A program made the translations under genes and the position numbers. The notes under the pieces were generated by a model. That model searched no databases, had not been told where the DNA came from, and worked only from the letters and a program-made list of their open reading frames with translations. 64,000 nucleotides of DNA from Citrobacter youngae (GTDB lineage Bacteria; Pseudomonadota; Gammaproteobacteria; Enterobacterales; Enterobacteriaceae). The stretch spans positions 1 to 64,000 of the forward strand of contig NZ_RPOI01000035.1 in the NCBI RefSeq assembly GCF_003818115.1, given 5' to 3'. Shown here piece by piece: positions 50,663-62,963 of the stretch. Each line of letters begins with the position of its first letter. Within the stretch, counting starts at the first letter, position 1.

Positions 50663-52048
50663 TTATTCCTGCAATTTTTGGGCTGTGCCATGACGATTCA
50701 GGCCAAAAACCTTATAAATGAGCGTCACCGCCAGTAAGAAGCCGATGCCAACAAACAGCGACATTCGGGTATCTTCATTAAAGTACATGCCGATTAATAC
50801 GCAAATCAGGAACGCCATCGTCAAATAATTCGCCCACGGGAACAAAATCGAGCGGAAAGGATGACTGGCGATCGCCGCCTTATGGGCCTGACGGAAACGC
50901 AGCTGGCTTATCAGGATCACAAACCATGGCACCATCCCCGGCAGTACGCTGGCGCTATAAACATAAACGAATACACGCTGCGGGTTGGGAATGATGTAGT
51001 TCAGGCACGAACCAATCAGCAGGATGGCGATAGAAATGGCCACGCCGGCAACCGGTACGCCATGACGCGAAACTTTTCCAACAGCGGCGGGTAGTTGGCG
51101 ATTCTTTGCCAGCGCATAGAGCATACGGCCACAGCTGTACATCCCGCTGTTACAGCCAGATAGCGCCGCCGTCAGGACCACAAAGTTGATAATCCCAGCG
51201 GCTGCTGTAATACCAATCCTGGCAAAAGTGAGAACGAACGGGCTGCCGTTACTGCCAATCTCATTCCACGGGAAAATAGTGACGATAACAAAAATCGCCC
51301 CCACGTAGAAAATCAGGATACGCCACAGCACTTTACCTACCGCGCTACGCAGCGTGACCTGTGGGTTCTTCGCTTCACCAGCCGTGATGCCGATCAGCTC
51401 CACGCCCTGATAGGAAGCAACAACAATACACAATGCTGTCAGGAACCCTTTCCAGCCCCCCGCGAAGAAACCGCCATGCTCGGTCAAATTGCCAAAGCCG
51501 ATCGCCTGACCACCGTTACCAAAGCCGAAGAAAATAACCCCTACGCCAATGACAATCATCACAATGATGGTGGTCACTTTGATCATGGCAAACCAGAATT
51601 CGATTTCACCATACAAGCGAACTGCTGCCAGGTTTGCTAACGCAACCAGTCCAACAGCAATCAGTGCGGGTATCCATTGCGCCATTTCCGGGAACCAGAA
51701 CTGCACGTAGACCCCAATGGCGGTAATCTCCGAGATCCCCACCGCCATCCACATAAACCAGTATGACCATGCGGTAAGATAGCCAAAGAAGGGGCTCATG
51801 TAGCGGTGAGCGTAAACGGCGAATGAGCCGGTGACCGGCTCCAGGAACAACATCTCCCCCATGGAACGCATGATGAAGAAGACGAACAACCCAGCGACGA
51901 TATACGCCAGAAGAACCGACGGTCCCGCCCATTTCAGGGTACTGGCAGCCCCCATAAACAGTCCGACGCCAATGGTGCCCCCAAGGGCAATTAATTCGAT
52001 GTGACGAGCCTCCAGCCCACGCTGTAGCTCAGGTTTGTTCTCGGCCAT
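50663..52048 (-). CDS. yifK: Amino acid permease YifK
   Basis: The 461-residue APC-superfamily transporter has 12 predicted transmembrane segments and the AAT-family start [23 protein letters not shown] (about residues 11-33). In Salmonella and E. coli it is reported as a threonine/serine permease under Lrp and GcvB control. The ATG at 52048 follows AAGAGGATCT and gives the E. coli length. In-frame codons to 52180 lie in the leader and are rejected. The gene lies just before the tRNA operon on the same strand. Confidence 0.93.
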   Translation of the reverse strand: MAENKPELQRGLEARHIELIALGGTIGVGLFMGAASTLKWAGPSVLLAYIVAGLFVFFIMRSMGEMLFLEPVTGSFAVYAHRYMSPFFGYLTAWSYWFMWMAVGISEITAIGVYVQFWFPEMAQWIPALIAVGLVALANLAAVRLYGEIEFWFAMIKVTTIIVMIVIGVGVIFFGFGNGGQAIGFGNLTEHGGFFAGGWKGFLTALCIVVASYQGVELIGITAGEAKNPQVTLRSAVGKVLWRILIFYVGAIFVIVTIFPWNEIGSNGSPFVLTFARIGITAAAGIINFVVLTAALSGCNSGMYSCGRMLYALAKNRQLPAAVGKVSRHGVPVAGVAISIAILLIGSCLNYIIPNPQRVFVYVYSASVLPGMVPWFVILISQLRFRQAHKAAIASHPFRSILFPWANYLTMAFLICVLIGMYFNEDTRMSLFVGIGFLLAVTLIYKVFGLNRHGTAQKLQE

Positions 52049-52057
52049 AGATCCTCT

Positions 52058-52068
52058 TGTTGTGTTTG
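52058..52068 (-). promoter_or_regulatory. Likely GcvB sRNA pairing site in the yifK leader
   Basis: The mRNA sequence CAAACACAACA lies 10 bases before the yifK ATG and overlaps the ribosome-binding region. It is complementary to the GU-rich R1 region of GcvB, and yifK is an established GcvB target. The rest of the 278-base yifK-wecG gap holds a possible REP-free leader and no coding signal. Confidence 0.65.
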
Positions 52069-52326
52069 CATCGTTTCCGGTATTACCGGTTATCGTTATG
52101 GGTACATCGTTTTTTGCCATAACAGGCCATTCAGCACCGACCACTTTACGGTTGGCGCCAAAAACACCACGGCACTGCAATGATTGTTGCGAATGGTTTC
52201 TTAAAATCGCCTAAATGGCAATTAAAGCATTCAAAAAATGAATAGATTGTGCGAGAAAGCAGCGATTATGTTGTGAATAAGTAGCGCGTTTAGCATAACG
52301 CGCTACTGAACAACGCAGAGGTGATG

Positions 52327-53067
52327 TCAGAGATTGCCGGTATAGTGCCAGCGGAGATAACGTAATAAACGAAGTTGGCGGGTGATACGACTCGGTTGCA
52401 GCAGCAAGCGATACAGCCACTCCAATCCCAGGCTCTGCCAGAATTTGGGCGCGCGCTTTACGTGCCCGGTAAACACATCGTAGGTGCCGCCCACGCCCAT
52501 ATACAGCGCATGCGGATGGACCTGGCGACAGTCGCGCATAAAAATTTCTTGTTTCGGCGAACCCATCGCCACGGTAACAAGTTGTGCGCCGCTGGCATGA
52601 ATACGCTCAAACAGCGCCTGACGCTGATCGGCGGTAAAATAGCCGTCCTGACTGCCAACAATATTGACGTGCCATTGTGCGCGCAGTTTTGCCTCTGTTT
52701 GCGTCAGGACATCAGGCTTACCGCCCACCAGGAATACGGGCGTTCCTTCCTTCCCGGCGCGAGCCATCAGCGCTTCCCAGAGATCGGCCCCCGCCACACG
52801 TGATACCTGCGCCTGCGGGAATTTTTTACACACGGAACGCACCACGCTGATCCCATCCGCATATTTAAACTCAGCGGCCTCGATCAACGTCCGAACCTCT
52901 GGGTTATCCTCCGCTGTCAGCATTTTTTCAGCGTTAATTGCTACCAGCGTCCCCTGCCTGAGACGTCCCTCGGCAAACAGGTAATTCAGCGCATGTTGCA
53001 TATCGCGCCAGCCAATCAGTTCTAATCCGCGCAGTGAATACAGCGGCGCAGTTGTGTTATCTGTCAT
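52327..53067 (-). CDS. wecG: UDP-ManNAcA transferase WecG
   Basis: The 246-residue glycosyltransferase of the WecG/TagA/CpsF family (GT26) adds ManNAcA to GlcNAc-PP-undecaprenol, making lipid II of enterobacterial common antigen (ECA). Conserved family segments are [19 protein letters not shown] and [11 protein letters not shown]. It is the last gene of the ECA cluster and its start touches the wzyE stop (one-base overlap). Confidence 0.95.
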   Translation of the reverse strand: MTDNTTAPLYSLRGLELIGWRDMQHALNYLFAEGRLRQGTLVAINAEKMLTAEDNPEVRTLIEAAEFKYADGISVVRSVCKKFPQAQVSRVAGADLWEALMARAGKEGTPVFLVGGKPDVLTQTEAKLRAQWHVNIVGSQDGYFTADQRQALFERIHASGAQLVTVAMGSPKQEIFMRDCRQVHPHALYMGVGGTYDVFTGHVKRAPKFWQSLGLEWLYRLLLQPSRITRQLRLLRYLRWHYTGNL

Positions 53068-54422
53068 TACGATCCTTCAACCTGTGTCCGGGGCACCGAC
53101 TTTATTCGTTTATGGATGAGTCCCGCACTATCAAACAGCCAGTACAACAATTTTGCCACCAACAGACAGACGCCGAAAATCACGAGGAAAAAAACCACTC
53201 GCGAGACAAACGAATCTAACCCTTCACGTGCCAAAACGATCATATTAAAAATGGCACCGAAACAGAAACTGTGCAAAATCGCCGACTTATAGCGATTAGT
53301 TTCCCGGTTGCCTAATTCATACAACCAGTCGAACCATTTAATAATTAGGCCGACGACAATCGCGCCTAACGGTATAAACAGCGCCCCGCCCATCACCACC
53401 AGCGAACCAATTAACGTCGGCGAAATCGCCAGCCCCGAGTGGTTATTCAACACTTCCCAGGTAAAGTAGTTCGCTGAGTTGAGAACAATGCCAGGTCGTC
53501 CCGGCCACAGCCAGGAAGGGATAAAGACGTAGAAGTCACGAACAATCGGTGCCAGTCCCTGAAACTCAATATTGTGGTAATTTTGCAGCAATAGCGCCAG
53601 ATTCTCCCACGGCGAGAAGGTATCGCGCGTGAGGTACAGGAAAGTATAGAACGCCTCATCACCGCTGACGTTCATCCCGTAGCGCTTCAGCGCCAGCCAG
53701 AACATCCCGACAATACCCAGGACGCCCGCCGCGGCCAGCATCCACAGCGAAATCCAGCCGCGAATAATGCCGATAAACAGGAAAATGGCAAACGCGATAA
53801 TAATATTGGCGCGGGTTCCGCCAACAATCATGTACGTCAGCAAACCAAATGCAACGGTACTCACCAGGAAGAACAACCACGCTTTGCTGTCCTGACGCAG
53901 GAAGTAGACCACCAGCATCGCCGGAATGAAGAAGTAGAAGAAGCGTTTCAGAGCCACCCCGGAGACTTCACTGGAGAAAATCTGGCTATAGGATTGCAAC
54001 CTGAACAGCAGGAAACCGTTGTGCATAAAGAAAATGCCCACGCTCACCAGCGCAATCGCCATCAGGATAATCCAGGTCAAATGTGCTTCAACGCGATTGA
54101 TGGTAAACAGCGGTTTGCGCGTTCTCTCCGGGCTCCGTTTCCGCAGGCGTGTTTTATAGGTCACATAGTACACTGCGTAGAAGCAGGCAGCGGACAGCAA
54201 CGCCTGCAGCAAAATTTCCGGCGGGGCCACCGCCACATCAAAGCGAAATACCAGCACGCTGGTCAACGGAAAACCAAAGAAAAACGTCAATAAGAACAGC
54301 AATGAGAAGAAGACATTGAAGTTAAACCGCACGCGTCGGAATTCAAACCAGGTCAGCGTGGCGATAAACAAAGTCGAGAGCAGCCACACCACCAGCAGAC
54401 CGCTGAATTGCATCAGACTCAT
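53067..54422 (-). CDS. wzyE: ECA polymerase WzyE
   Basis: This 451-residue polytopic membrane protein (E. coli 450) has about 11 or more transmembrane segments. It polymerises ECA trisaccharide repeats at the periplasmic face, with chain length set by WzzE. It has the WzyE family region [12 protein letters not shown] and [11 protein letters not shown]. It overlaps wecF by 4 bases. No catalytic motif beyond the family alignment can be read. Confidence 0.94.
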   Translation of the reverse strand: MSLMQFSGLLVVWLLSTLFIATLTWFEFRRVRFNFNVFFSLLFLLTFFFGFPLTSVLVFRFDVAVAPPEILLQALLSAACFYAVYYVTYKTRLRKRSPERTRKPLFTINRVEAHLTWIILMAIALVSVGIFFMHNGFLLFRLQSYSQIFSSEVSGVALKRFFYFFIPAMLVVYFLRQDSKAWLFFLVSTVAFGLLTYMIVGGTRANIIIAFAIFLFIGIIRGWISLWMLAAAGVLGIVGMFWLALKRYGMNVSGDEAFYTFLYLTRDTFSPWENLALLLQNYHNIEFQGLAPIVRDFYVFIPSWLWPGRPGIVLNSANYFTWEVLNNHSGLAISPTLIGSLVVMGGALFIPLGAIVVGLIIKWFDWLYELGNRETNRYKSAILHSFCFGAIFNMIVLAREGLDSFVSRVVFFLVIFGVCLLVAKLLYWLFDSAGLIHKRIKSVPRTQVEGS

Positions 54423-55498
54423 ACGGTTTCTCCTGAGGCAATGCGCAGCGCGTTATGCCACGGTTGCAGATAATTCGGGCTAAAGAAAGTAATTGCACTT
54501 TTATCAACCGATGCCAGTTGGCGCTGCGCCTCGCGTACGATACCTTCATTGAGTACATCTGTCGTAAACAGAACCGGGATGTTTTGCTCTGCCATATCCT
54601 GCCAGAATGGGTTTTCACGATTGAGCACGCACGGGATCCCCGCCTGAATCAGCAGACACAATGTACCAATCCCCTGCTGACGGGCAAAGATAAAGTAACC
54701 CAGATCGCACTGACGCAGTAGCGCCAGATAGGCATCAAACTCCAGCTTTTCACTGAGAATTTGCAGGTTATCGGCGCTAAATAACGCCAGACCCGCCTGG
54801 CGCACTTCTTCAATATAGCCTGCATTATTTGCCGGGTAACCCATTGGCACAATCACGTTAACCGTGTCGCCGAACTGCTGATGGACAGCACGCAGCGCGG
54901 CAATATGCTCATTACTGCGATCGCCAGAGTTTCCGACCAGGATCGTCATTTTCCCGCGTCGCTGGCGCTCATTGCTCATATTGTTCAGCGACGGATCCAT
55001 ACGGGTTGGGAAATAGAGCAATTCCCCGCGAACACGCGGATGCAGCTCAGCGAAATAGCTCAGATCGCCTCGCGTGGCAAAGACACAACCCACGCGGTTT
55101 TGTGCCATTCGGCGAATCGGGTAAAACAGACGGAATTTCAGCCCACTGGAGACTTCATACAGATCGGCACCCCAAATATGCCAGTAAAACTGCTCAGGCT
55201 TAATCCCCCCGCTCAGCAATGCCAGCCACAGACTAGTATTGAACTGCCCATGAAAGAAGAAACGCTGCTGGCGATCCGTCTTAGCTTTGGCGATAACGGC
55301 CTCTGCCAGCGCCTTTTTTCCACCGTAGAAACTCAGTGATAACGCCGGGTAGCTCTCGCTAAATCCCGTATCCTGACCGGCAACCATAAACACGCGTGCG
55401 TGCTCACTTGTTGCAGCCAACGCGTCGTTGAAGAACCGCAGCACGGTTTGGTTATGGTGAGGGATATCCGATCCCAGAACGTGAATCAGTACAGTCAT
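54419..55498 (-). CDS. wecF: TDP-Fuc4NAc:lipid II transferase WecF
   Basis: The 359-residue GT56 enzyme adds Fuc4NAc to lipid II to finish the ECA trisaccharide (lipid III) on the cytosolic face. Features are [12 protein letters not shown] near the start, [12 protein letters not shown], and [14 protein letters not shown]. The start overlaps wzxE by 4 bases and the end overlaps wzyE by 4, a tightly coupled block. Confidence 0.95.
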   Translation of the reverse strand: MTVLIHVLGSDIPHHNQTVLRFFNDALAATSEHARVFMVAGQDTGFSESYPALSLSFYGGKKALAEAVIAKAKTDRQQRFFFHGQFNTSLWLALLSGGIKPEQFYWHIWGADLYEVSSGLKFRLFYPIRRMAQNRVGCVFATRGDLSYFAELHPRVRGELLYFPTRMDPSLNNMSNERQRRGKMTILVGNSGDRSNEHIAALRAVHQQFGDTVNVIVPMGYPANNAGYIEEVRQAGLALFSADNLQILSEKLEFDAYLALLRQCDLGYFIFARQQGIGTLCLLIQAGIPCVLNRENPFWQDMAEQNIPVLFTTDVLNEGIVREAQRQLASVDKSAITFFSPNYLQPWHNALRIASGETV

Positions 55499-56745
55499 AC
55501 CCGCCTACGCCAGAGTAAAAACACGCCACAACAAAGAGAAAAATAGACGATGTACGTTGCCATATAGGCCTGTGCCGCGCCCAGAGCACCGTGCGCGGGG
55601 ATCAACCAGTGGGCAAATGCCGTCAACAAAATGAACTGGCTAATTTCGGCCAGAATATAAAACCGCAGCGAGGCCTTCGCGATCACCAGATAGCCAAATA
55701 CGTAGGCACCCACTTTCAGTACATCCCCCACCAGTTGCCAGGCAAACAAATCACGCATGGCGGTGAATTTAGCGGAGAAAAGCAGCCAGATAGCAAAATC
55801 ACGTAACAGCCAGACGGTAAAACTCGCGGCGGCAACTGCCGGTAATACAAATTTCAGCGATTTGATAACTTCACGCGTGATGTCGCGCTTTTCAGTCAGG
55901 CGAGACAGTGTTGGCAGCAGATACACACTGAATGAAGCGGTAATAAATTGCAGGTACGCATCAGAGATACTGCTCACCCCCTGCCAAATCCCCACGTCAT
56001 CCCAGCTGTATTGCGCCGCCAATAGGTTTCGCATCATCACATACGCCACGGGCAGCGTCACAGAGGTAATGAGCGCCATCAACGTAAACTTGCTAAGTTT
56101 CCCTGCCAGCCCGTTATCCCAGGAAGGTTTCAGGTATTGCACAGGGAGGGTTCCACGCTTGATCAGCATAAGCATGGCGGGCACCACCACCAGCGCTGGT
56201 ACCAGCGCCAGCCCCAGCAAAGCACCTTCGTATCCGCCCAACCGATAGCAGCCGTAGTAGGCCACGACGCCGACCAGGCTGCCAATAATCAGCGATAGCG
56301 CATTACCTGCGGCATCGCGGAATCCTTTCATCAACGCCAGCAACAGGTTTGCCCAGGCAATCCCCATCTGTACCAGCGCAACCAGGCGTACCAGCCCCTG
56401 AAAATGCGTATGACCAAACAATCCCTGACTGATAGGCGCTGCTGCCAGCAAAAAAATCGCCGCCATCAGCGTAGAGAATCCCAACACCATTGCGGATGAT
56501 GTCCCCACCACCTTACGCAACCGCGCCGGGTCATCATGGTGCTGCGCAACGTATTTCGTGACGCCGTTGAAAATCCCGGCGCCCGCCAACACGCCAAGCA
56601 CGGTGACCATCTGACGGAAGTTTCCCGCCTGGCCCACACCCGCAGGGCCGAAAGAGACCGCCAGCAGTTTTACCACCAACAAACCCGCACCAATTTTTAC
56701 CAGCGTACTGGTAGCCGTCCACAAGGACGCTTTAGCCAGCGACAT
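55495..56745 (-). CDS. wzxE: Lipid III flippase WzxE
   Basis: The 416-residue MOP-superfamily protein has 12 predicted transmembrane segments and flips undecaprenyl-PP-linked ECA trisaccharide to the periplasm. The N-terminus [20 protein letters not shown] is typical of Wzx proteins. It starts one base after the wecE stop codon and overlaps wecF. Confidence 0.95.
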   Translation of the reverse strand: MSLAKASLWTATSTLVKIGAGLLVVKLLAVSFGPAGVGQAGNFRQMVTVLGVLAGAGIFNGVTKYVAQHHDDPARLRKVVGTSSAMVLGFSTLMAAIFLLAAAPISQGLFGHTHFQGLVRLVALVQMGIAWANLLLALMKGFRDAAGNALSLIIGSLVGVVAYYGCYRLGGYEGALLGLALVPALVVVPAMLMLIKRGTLPVQYLKPSWDNGLAGKLSKFTLMALITSVTLPVAYVMMRNLLAAQYSWDDVGIWQGVSSISDAYLQFITASFSVYLLPTLSRLTEKRDITREVIKSLKFVLPAVAAASFTVWLLRDFAIWLLFSAKFTAMRDLFAWQLVGDVLKVGAYVFGYLVIAKASLRFYILAEISQFILLTAFAHWLIPAHGALGAAQAYMATYIVYFSLCCGVFLLWRRRV

Positions 56746-56746
56746 A

Positions 56747-57877
56747 TCAGGAGAAGTAGTTGAGTAAGGTCGTAATCACTGTGCGCTGGTTCACCAGCGA
56801 CAGGTTATAAAACAGCGGCAGACGCAGCAGACGTTCACTCTCTTTGGTGGTGTAACGATCGACTCCGGAAAACACGCCAAATTTATCGCCAGCCGGACAA
56901 TCATGCAGCGGGATATAATGGAATACCGCCATAATTTCGGCTTCTTTCAGGAAGTTAATCAACGCCGTGCGATCGTCAATATCACGCAGCTTGATATAAA
57001 ACATATGGGCGTTCTGCGCACAACCTTCCGGGATGGCGGGTAAATCAATACGCCCGGCACGCGCCAGCGGTTCGAGGGCATCATAATAATTCTGCCACAG
57101 CACCAGGCGCTGATGATTAATACGCTCTGCCGCTTCCAGTTGCGCCCACAGATAGGCAGCCTGGAGATCGGACATCAAATAGCTGGAGCCAATATCACGC
57201 CAGGTATATTTATCAACCTGACCGCGGAAAAATTGACTGCGATTCGTCCCCTTTTCACGGATGATTTCTGCACGTTCAACTAATTTACGGTCGTTGATCA
57301 GCGTCGCCCCGCCTTCACCGCCTGCGGTATAGTTTTTGGTTTCATGGAAGCTAAAGCAGCCAATATGCCCAATGGTCCCCAGCGCACGGCCTTTGTAGGT
57401 CGACATTACGCCCTGAGCAGCATCTTCTACCACGAACAGGTTGTATTGTGACGCCAACGCCATAATGGTATCCATTTCACAGGCAACCCCGGCGTAGTGC
57501 ACCGGCACAATAGCGCGGGTTTTCTCGGTGATCGCCGCTTCAATCAGCGTTTCATCAATGTTCATGGTATCCGGGCGGATATCGACAAAGACGATTTTTG
57601 CGCCACGCAGCACGAATGCGTTCGCGGTAGATACAAATGTGTAGCTGGGCATGATGACTTCATCGCCGGGCTGGATGTCCAGCAATAATGCCGCCATCTC
57701 CAGTGATGCGGTACAGGAAGGCGTCAGCAGCACTTTCTCACTGCCAAAATGCTGCTCCAGCCATTGCTGGCAACGGCGGGTAAAACCACCATCGCCACAC
57801 AGCTTGCCGCTGCTCATCGCTGACTGCATGTATTCAAGCTCGGTTCCCACCACCGGCGGTGCGTTAAATGGAATCAT
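56747..57877 (-). CDS. wecE: dTDP-4-amino-4,6-dideoxygalactose transaminase WecE
   Basis: The 376-residue DegT/DnrJ/EryC1-type PLP aminotransferase converts TDP-4-keto-6-deoxyglucose to TDP-Fuc4N for ECA. The Schiff-base Lys lies in HETKNYTAGGEGG (about residue 181), with VEDAAQGVM holding the PLP-binding Asp. The ATG at 57877 (MIPFNAPPVVG) gives the standard length. In-frame codons upstream lie inside wecD. Confidence 0.95.
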   Translation of the reverse strand: MIPFNAPPVVGTELEYMQSAMSSGKLCGDGGFTRRCQQWLEQHFGSEKVLLTPSCTASLEMAALLLDIQPGDEVIMPSYTFVSTANAFVLRGAKIVFVDIRPDTMNIDETLIEAAITEKTRAIVPVHYAGVACEMDTIMALASQYNLFVVEDAAQGVMSTYKGRALGTIGHIGCFSFHETKNYTAGGEGGATLINDRKLVERAEIIREKGTNRSQFFRGQVDKYTWRDIGSSYLMSDLQAAYLWAQLEAAERINHQRLVLWQNYYDALEPLARAGRIDLPAIPEGCAQNAHMFYIKLRDIDDRTALINFLKEAEIMAVFHYIPLHDCPAGDKFGVFSGVDRYTTKESERLLRLPLFYNLSLVNQRTVITTLLNYFS

Positions 57878-57881
57878 TTTG

Positions 57882-58559
57882 TCACCTGTATAACCAGTAC
57901 GCGGTGCTTTCCACATTTGCACCGCTCTGTATATAACGTTTAAGCGCGGCGGTGTTGCCCATCTGGGTCGCCACCCGCAATGTTGTTTTACCGCGAGCCT
58001 GTGCCCAGCAAAGCGCAGCCTGCATGAGTTCGGCACCCGCACCACGACCAGCCAGTAAGCCAATACGTGCATCAGTATCATTGACGTCACGTAGTGAGAC
58101 ATAACCGCGAATCCCACCTGTCTGTGTACGAAAAATGAGGCACTGATGATCGAACGTGCCCAGCACAGCGTTTTCTATCCACTGTGCATAAAAACGCGCA
58201 CTGGCCTCCACGGGATACCACGGTACGCGGAAACGACTTTGGGCGAACGCCTCTCCTGCCAGTCGACGCAGCAGCGGAATATCCGCAGCTTGCGCCACCT
58301 GTGCACCGGGATTTTCACGGGCGCACGTTACCGGCAGAACAAAGTCCATCTCACCTTCGACCAGTGAAAAGCCCAACTGCTGTAAAGCATCTAATTCATA
58401 CGTATTTGCAGCAGGAATTTTTGCCTGCACCCGTTCCCAGCGCTGTAAAACTTCTGCTGTCAGGATCGGTGCGTGCGGGTCAAACCGTACGATGGCGCTA
58501 TTCACGCCAAAGAACGTATTTTCCCAATCCAGAGACTCAATACTGGCGCGGACGGGCAC
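57882..58559 (-). CDS. wecD: dTDP-fucosamine acetyltransferase WecD
   Basis: This roughly 225-residue GNAT enzyme acetylates TDP-Fuc4N to TDP-Fuc4NAc with acetyl-CoA. The acetyl-CoA loop is in [13 protein letters not shown], and the C-terminus [16 protein letters not shown] is typical. I choose the GTG start at 58559, which follows GGAG at 7 bases, gives the E. coli-like PVRASIE start and overlaps rffH by 23 bases. A much longer in-frame extension to 58727 would lie within rffH. The N-terminal third is more divergent from E. coli than the rest of the cluster. Confidence 0.85.
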   Translation of the reverse strand: MPVRASIESLDWENTFFGVNSAIVRFDPHAPILTAEVLQRWERVQAKIPAANTYELDALQQLGFSLVEGEMDFVLPVTCARENPGAQVAQAADIPLLRRLAGEAFAQSRFRVPWYPVEASARFYAQWIENAVLGTFDHQCLIFRTQTGGIRGYVSLRDVNDTDARIGLLAGRGAGAELMQAALCWAQARGKTTLRVATQMGNTAALKRYIQSGANVESTAYWLYR

Positions 58560-59418
58560 GGAGAAGCTCCAGCAAATATTGGCCGTAGCCTGTTTTAGCC
58601 AGAGAGCTGGCGGCACGTCTAACACCTTCATCATCCAGCCAGCCATTACGCCATGCGATCTCTTCCAGGCAGGCGATTTTAAAGCCCTGACGTTTCTCCA
58701 CCGTCTGCACAAACGTGCTCGCTTCAATCAGACTGTCGTGCGTACCGGTATCCAGCCAGGCAAAGCCACGGCCAAGCAATTCAACGGTCAGATTGCCATC
58801 GTCAAGGTACATCTGGTTAATGGAGGTAATTTCCAGTTCCCCACGCTCAGAAGGTTTCACGCGCTTTGCGTATTCCACTACCTTACTGTCGTAGAAATAG
58901 AGTCCTGTCACCGCCCAGTTTGATTTTGGTTCTTTCGGCTTCTCTTCCAGCGAGACTGCGCGAAAATTGTCATCAAACTCAACCACACCGAAACGCTCAG
59001 GATCCATCACCTGATAGCCAAATACCGTCGCACCTTGTGTTCTGGCAGCGACGTGGCGTAGTTTTGGACTAAATCCCTGACCAAAGAAGATATTGTCCCC
59101 AAGCACCAGACATGATGGTTCGCCGTTAAGGAACGTTTCACCAATAATGAATGCCTGTGCTAAACCATCCGGGCTGGGCTGCTCTGCATAATGCAATTCA
59201 ATACCGAACTCAGAGCCATCTCCCAGCAAACGCTGGAAATACCCTTTATCTTCCGGTGTGGTAATAATGAGGATCTCGCGAATTCCCGCCAGCATCAGTA
59301 CCGATAGCGGGTAATAGATCATGGGCTTATCGTAAATAGGCAATAGCTGCTTCGATACGCCGCGCGTAATGGGGTACAGGCGAGTGCCTGAGCCACCTGC
59401 CAGAATGATACCTTTCAT
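58537..59418 (-). CDS. rffH: Glucose-1-phosphate thymidylyltransferase RffH
   Basis: The 293-residue enzyme makes TDP-glucose from glucose-1-phosphate and dTTP for the Fuc4NAc branch of ECA. Nucleotide loop [11 protein letters not shown] lies at about residues 8-18, and [11 protein letters not shown] holds the Mg2+-binding Asp. Paralogous to RmlA. The 3' end overlaps wecD by 23 bases, and it sits 33 bases after rffG. Confidence 0.95.
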   Translation of the reverse strand: MKGIILAGGSGTRLYPITRGVSKQLLPIYDKPMIYYPLSVLMLAGIREILIITTPEDKGYFQRLLGDGSEFGIELHYAEQPSPDGLAQAFIIGETFLNGEPSCLVLGDNIFFGQGFSPKLRHVAARTQGATVFGYQVMDPERFGVVEFDDNFRAVSLEEKPKEPKSNWAVTGLYFYDSKVVEYAKRVKPSERGELEITSINQMYLDDGNLTVELLGRGFAWLDTGTHDSLIEASTFVQTVEKRQGFKIACLEEIAWRNGWLDDEGVRRAASSLAKTGYGQYLLELLRARPRQY

Positions 59419-59451
59419 ATGATCCCTCCTCCGGGCGCCAAAACCAGGTTG

Positions 59452-60519
59452 TTAGCCCTTCAGGCCCAAACGCTCACCCTGGTAGCTGCCATCCTGCACG
59501 GGTTTCCACCAGGCCTCATTTGCCAGATACCATTGCACGGTTTTACGCATGCCACTTTCAAACGTTTCCTGCGGCACCCAGCCAAGTTCACGCGCAATTT
59601 TCGACGCATCAATGGCATAGCGCAGATCATGGCCTGGGCGATCTTCAACATAAGTGATCAATTCACGATACCGCATAACACCTTTTGGTTTTTGCGGTGC
59701 CAGTTCTTCCAACAAGCTGCAAATCGTTTCGACCACGTCCAGGTTTTTACGCTCGTTATGACCACCAATATTATAGGTCTCGCCAACCGCGCCTGTAGTC
59801 GCGACGCAATAGAGCGCCCGGGCATGATCTTCCACATACAGCCAGTCACGAATCTGCTGTCCGTTGCCGTACACCGGCAGAGGTTTTCCCGCCAGTGCAT
59901 TGAGAATCATCAGCGGGATCAGTTTTTCCGGGAAATGGTAGGGCCCATAATTGTTGGAGCAGTTAGTTATTAACGTTGGCAGCCCGTACGTACGTAGCCA
60001 GGCACGTACCAGATGATCGCTGCTGGCCTTTGACGCGGAATAAGGACTACTCGGTACATACGGCGTTGTTTCGGTAAAGAAATCATCCGTAGAATGCAGG
60101 TCGCCGTACACCTCGTCGGTTGATATATGGTGGAAACGAAACGCCTGCTTTTTATCATCGGCTAACACATTCCAGTATGCGCGAGCGGCTTCCAGCAACG
60201 TGTAGGTTCCGACAATATTGGTTTCAATAAATGCGGCGGGGCCATCGATAGAACGATCAACATGACTTTCTGCCGCCAGGTGCATCACGCAATCCGGCTG
60301 ATACTGTTGAAACACGTTGTCGAGCGCCAGGCGATCGCAGATATCAACTTGTTCAAAGGCAAAACGGGCATTCTGTGCAACCGGCGCCAGCGACATCAGG
60401 TTTCCGGCATAGGTTAACTTATCAACCACTACCACGGCATCCCGAGTCTCATTAATGATGTGACGCACAACCGCTGAGCCAATAAATCCTGCACCACCGG
60501 TAACCAGAATTCGTTTCAT
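59452..60519 (-). CDS. rffG: dTDP-glucose 4,6-dehydratase RffG
   Basis: The 355-residue extended SDR enzyme converts TDP-glucose to TDP-4-keto-6-deoxyglucose. The NAD loop is [11 protein letters not shown] (about 8-18), the catalytic Thr/Asp/Glu region is [10 protein letters not shown], and the YxxxK pair is in [10 protein letters not shown]. It is paralogous to RmlB. It overlaps wecC by one base. Confidence 0.95.
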   Translation of the reverse strand: MKRILVTGGAGFIGSAVVRHIINETRDAVVVVDKLTYAGNLMSLAPVAQNARFAFEQVDICDRLALDNVFQQYQPDCVMHLAAESHVDRSIDGPAAFIETNIVGTYTLLEAARAYWNVLADDKKQAFRFHHISTDEVYGDLHSTDDFFTETTPYVPSSPYSASKASSDHLVRAWLRTYGLPTLITNCSNNYGPYHFPEKLIPLMILNALAGKPLPVYGNGQQIRDWLYVEDHARALYCVATTGAVGETYNIGGHNERKNLDVVETICSLLEELAPQKPKGVMRYRELITYVEDRPGHDLRYAIDASKIARELGWVPQETFESGMRKTVQWYLANEAWWKPVQDGSYQGERLGLKG

Positions 60520-61781
60520 TAGCGCCAGACTCCTTTAGTATCAACCACGTATTGCTGGTGAACCGCATCGCCTTTAATCGCTTTAAATTCATTATGGTCA
60601 ACCAGCATCACCAGCACATCGGCGCTTGCCAGCGCATCGTCCAGTTTCGCCAGTTGGCACAGGCCATCCAGTTTTTTCGGCAACTGATGGATATTCGGTT
60701 CAACCACCAGCGTCTCGCCGCTGTGCCAGCGTGCGATACTTTGCGCCACCCCCATTGCCGGGCTTTCACGTAAATCATCAATATTCGGTTTGAACGCCAG
60801 ACCAAAACAGGCAATTTTTACGTCGCTGGCACGTTTATTGGTCTCCGTCAGACAATCCGCTACAGCGGCTTTTACCCGATCGACAACCCAATGAGGCTTA
60901 CTATCATTTACCTCGCGCGCGGTGCGGATCAATCTCGCCTGCTGCGGGTTCTGCGCCACAATAAACCACGGGTCGACCGCGATACAGTGCCCGCCAACAC
61001 CAGGTCCAGGCTGCAAAATGTTAACCCGCGGGTGACGGTTCGCCAGACGGATCAGTTCCCAGACGTTAATCCCCTGATCGTCGCAAATCAGCGACAGTTC
61101 ATTAGCAAAGGCGATATTGACATCGCGGAAGCTGTTTTCGGTCAACTTGCACATTTCTGCAGTGCGGGCGTTAGTCACCACACATTCACCTTCGAGGAAG
61201 ATGTTGTACAGTTCGCTGGCGCGCATAGAACAAACGGGGGTCATTCCGCCAATCACACGGTCATTTTTAATCAGTTCAACCATTACCTGGCCTGGCAGCA
61301 CGCGCTCCGGACAATAAGCAATGTTCACGTCAGCCTGTTCCCCCGCCTGCTGCGGGAAAGTCAGATCAGGGCGCATTTCTGCAAGCCATGCTGCCATCTG
61401 CTCCGTTGCCCCGACAGGTGACGTCGATTCAAGGATCACCAACGCCCCTTTTTTCAGCACCGGCGCAAGCGACTTCGCTGCGGCTTCAACATAGACCATA
61501 TCGGGTTCATGCTCCCCCTTGAAGGGGGTCGGCACAGCAATCAGATAAGCGTCTGCTTCAACAGGTGTCGTAACCGCACGCAGAAAGCCATTTTCGACTG
61601 CTGTTTTCACCACAGCACCCAAATCAGGTTCAACGATGTGGATTTCACCGCGGTTAATGGTATCCACCGCATGTTGATTTACATCTACGCCAATAACATG
61701 TTTTTGACGGGAAGCAAAAGCGGCCGCCGTCGGCAGTCCGATATAACCCAGCCCAATGACAGAAATGGTCGTAAAACTCAT
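60519..61781 (-). CDS. wecC: UDP-N-acetyl-D-mannosamine dehydrogenase WecC
   Basis: The 420-residue NAD-dependent dehydrogenase oxidises UDP-ManNAc twice to UDP-ManNAcA. The NAD loop is [10 protein letters not shown] (about 10-19), and the catalytic Cys lies in [14 protein letters not shown] (about 265). The central and C-terminal UDP-binding domains follow the UDP-glucose dehydrogenase plan. It is coupled to wecB by a 4-base overlap. Confidence 0.96.
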   Translation of the reverse strand: MSFTTISVIGLGYIGLPTAAAFASRQKHVIGVDVNQHAVDTINRGEIHIVEPDLGAVVKTAVENGFLRAVTTPVEADAYLIAVPTPFKGEHEPDMVYVEAAAKSLAPVLKKGALVILESTSPVGATEQMAAWLAEMRPDLTFPQQAGEQADVNIAYCPERVLPGQVMVELIKNDRVIGGMTPVCSMRASELYNIFLEGECVVTNARTAEMCKLTENSFRDVNIAFANELSLICDDQGINVWELIRLANRHPRVNILQPGPGVGGHCIAVDPWFIVAQNPQQARLIRTAREVNDSKPHWVVDRVKAAVADCLTETNKRASDVKIACFGLAFKPNIDDLRESPAMGVAQSIARWHSGETLVVEPNIHQLPKKLDGLCQLAKLDDALASADVLVMLVDHNEFKAIKGDAVHQQYVVDTKGVWR

Positions 61782-62908
61782 AGCGATATCCGATTATTTT
61801 TTAACGCGTGTAAAATGCGGCCACACGCCTGCCCATCACCATACGGATTATGGGCGCGGCTCATGGTCTGATATTCATTTTCGTCATGCAGCAAGCGCGT
61901 GACTTCTGCCACAATACGCTGAGGGTCAGTCCCAACCAGACGTACTGTGCCTGCGGTAATGGCTTCTGGCCGCTCCGTTGTTTCTCGCATCACCAATACA
62001 GGTTTGCCCAGAGAAGGGGCTTCCTCCTGAATCCCGCCGGAATCGGTAAGGATAAGCCAGGCATGATTCATCAGCCAGACGAATGGCAGATAGTCCTGTG
62101 GCTCAATCAGAATCACGTTCTCAACATGACCCAAAATACGATTTACCGGCTCGCTAACGTTGGGGTTCAGGTGTACGGGATAGACAATCTGTACATTCTG
62201 ATTAGCCGCGGCAATTTCCGCCAGTGCATGGCAGATTTGCTCAAAGCCGCGACCAAAGCTTTCCCGACGATGACCGGTTACCAGGATCATCTTCTTATCC
62301 GCATCCAGGAAAGGATAGCGCTCAGCCAGTTCAGCGCGCAGTGCTTCATTTCCGAGTACACGATCGCGAACCCAGATCAACGCATCAATAACCGTGTTCC
62401 CCGTGACAAAAATACGGTCATCCGGAATGGTTTCACGCAACAGGTTTTGGCGTGAATTTTCAGTTGGGGAAAAGTGATACATTGCCAGGCGCCCGGTCAG
62501 TGTACGGTTTGCCTCTTCCGGCCAGGGAGAATAGAGATCGCCAGTTCGCAACCCAGCCTCAACATGCCCCACCGGAATACGCTGATAAAACGCGGCCAGG
62601 CTGGTCGCAAGGGTTGTTGTTGTATCACCGTGGACTAGCACCACATCAGGTTTGAACTCAGCGAGGATTGGCTTTAATCCTTCCAGAATTCGACAGGTAA
62701 TTTCTGTCAGTCCCTGACCTGGCTGCATAATATTGAGATCGTAGTCAGGTACGATGGAAAAGAGGTGCAATACCTGATCGAGCATCTCCCGATGCTGTGC
62801 AGTGACGCAAACTTTCGCGTCGAAATCAGGATCTTTAGCCAGCGCATGAACCAGAGGAGCCATCTTAATGGCCTCCGGTCGCGTACCAAATACAGTCAGT
62901 ACTTTCAC
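61778..62908 (-). CDS. wecB: UDP-N-acetylglucosamine 2-epimerase WecB
   Basis: The 376-residue enzyme converts UDP-GlcNAc to UDP-ManNAc, the first committed step of the ManNAcA branch. Conserved segments are [30 protein letters not shown] and [11 protein letters not shown]. The start is GTG at 62908 (protein [12 protein letters not shown]), giving the E. coli length. An upstream extension to 62950 is not conserved. The ribosome site is weak (AAGAGA). Confidence 0.95.
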   Translation of the reverse strand: MKVLTVFGTRPEAIKMAPLVHALAKDPDFDAKVCVTAQHREMLDQVLHLFSIVPDYDLNIMQPGQGLTEITCRILEGLKPILAEFKPDVVLVHGDTTTTLATSLAAFYQRIPVGHVEAGLRTGDLYSPWPEEANRTLTGRLAMYHFSPTENSRQNLLRETIPDDRIFVTGNTVIDALIWVRDRVLGNEALRAELAERYPFLDADKKMILVTGHRRESFGRGFEQICHALAEIAAANQNVQIVYPVHLNPNVSEPVNRILGHVENVILIEPQDYLPFVWLMNHAWLILTDSGGIQEEAPSLGKPVLVMRETTERPEAITAGTVRLVGTDPQRIVAEVTRLLHDENEYQTMSRAHNPYGDGQACGRILHALKNNRISL

Positions 62909-62963
62909 ATCGATTCTCTTCGGATTGGCAGTGAGAGCCCAGCCCCTCACTGCAACGGTATTG

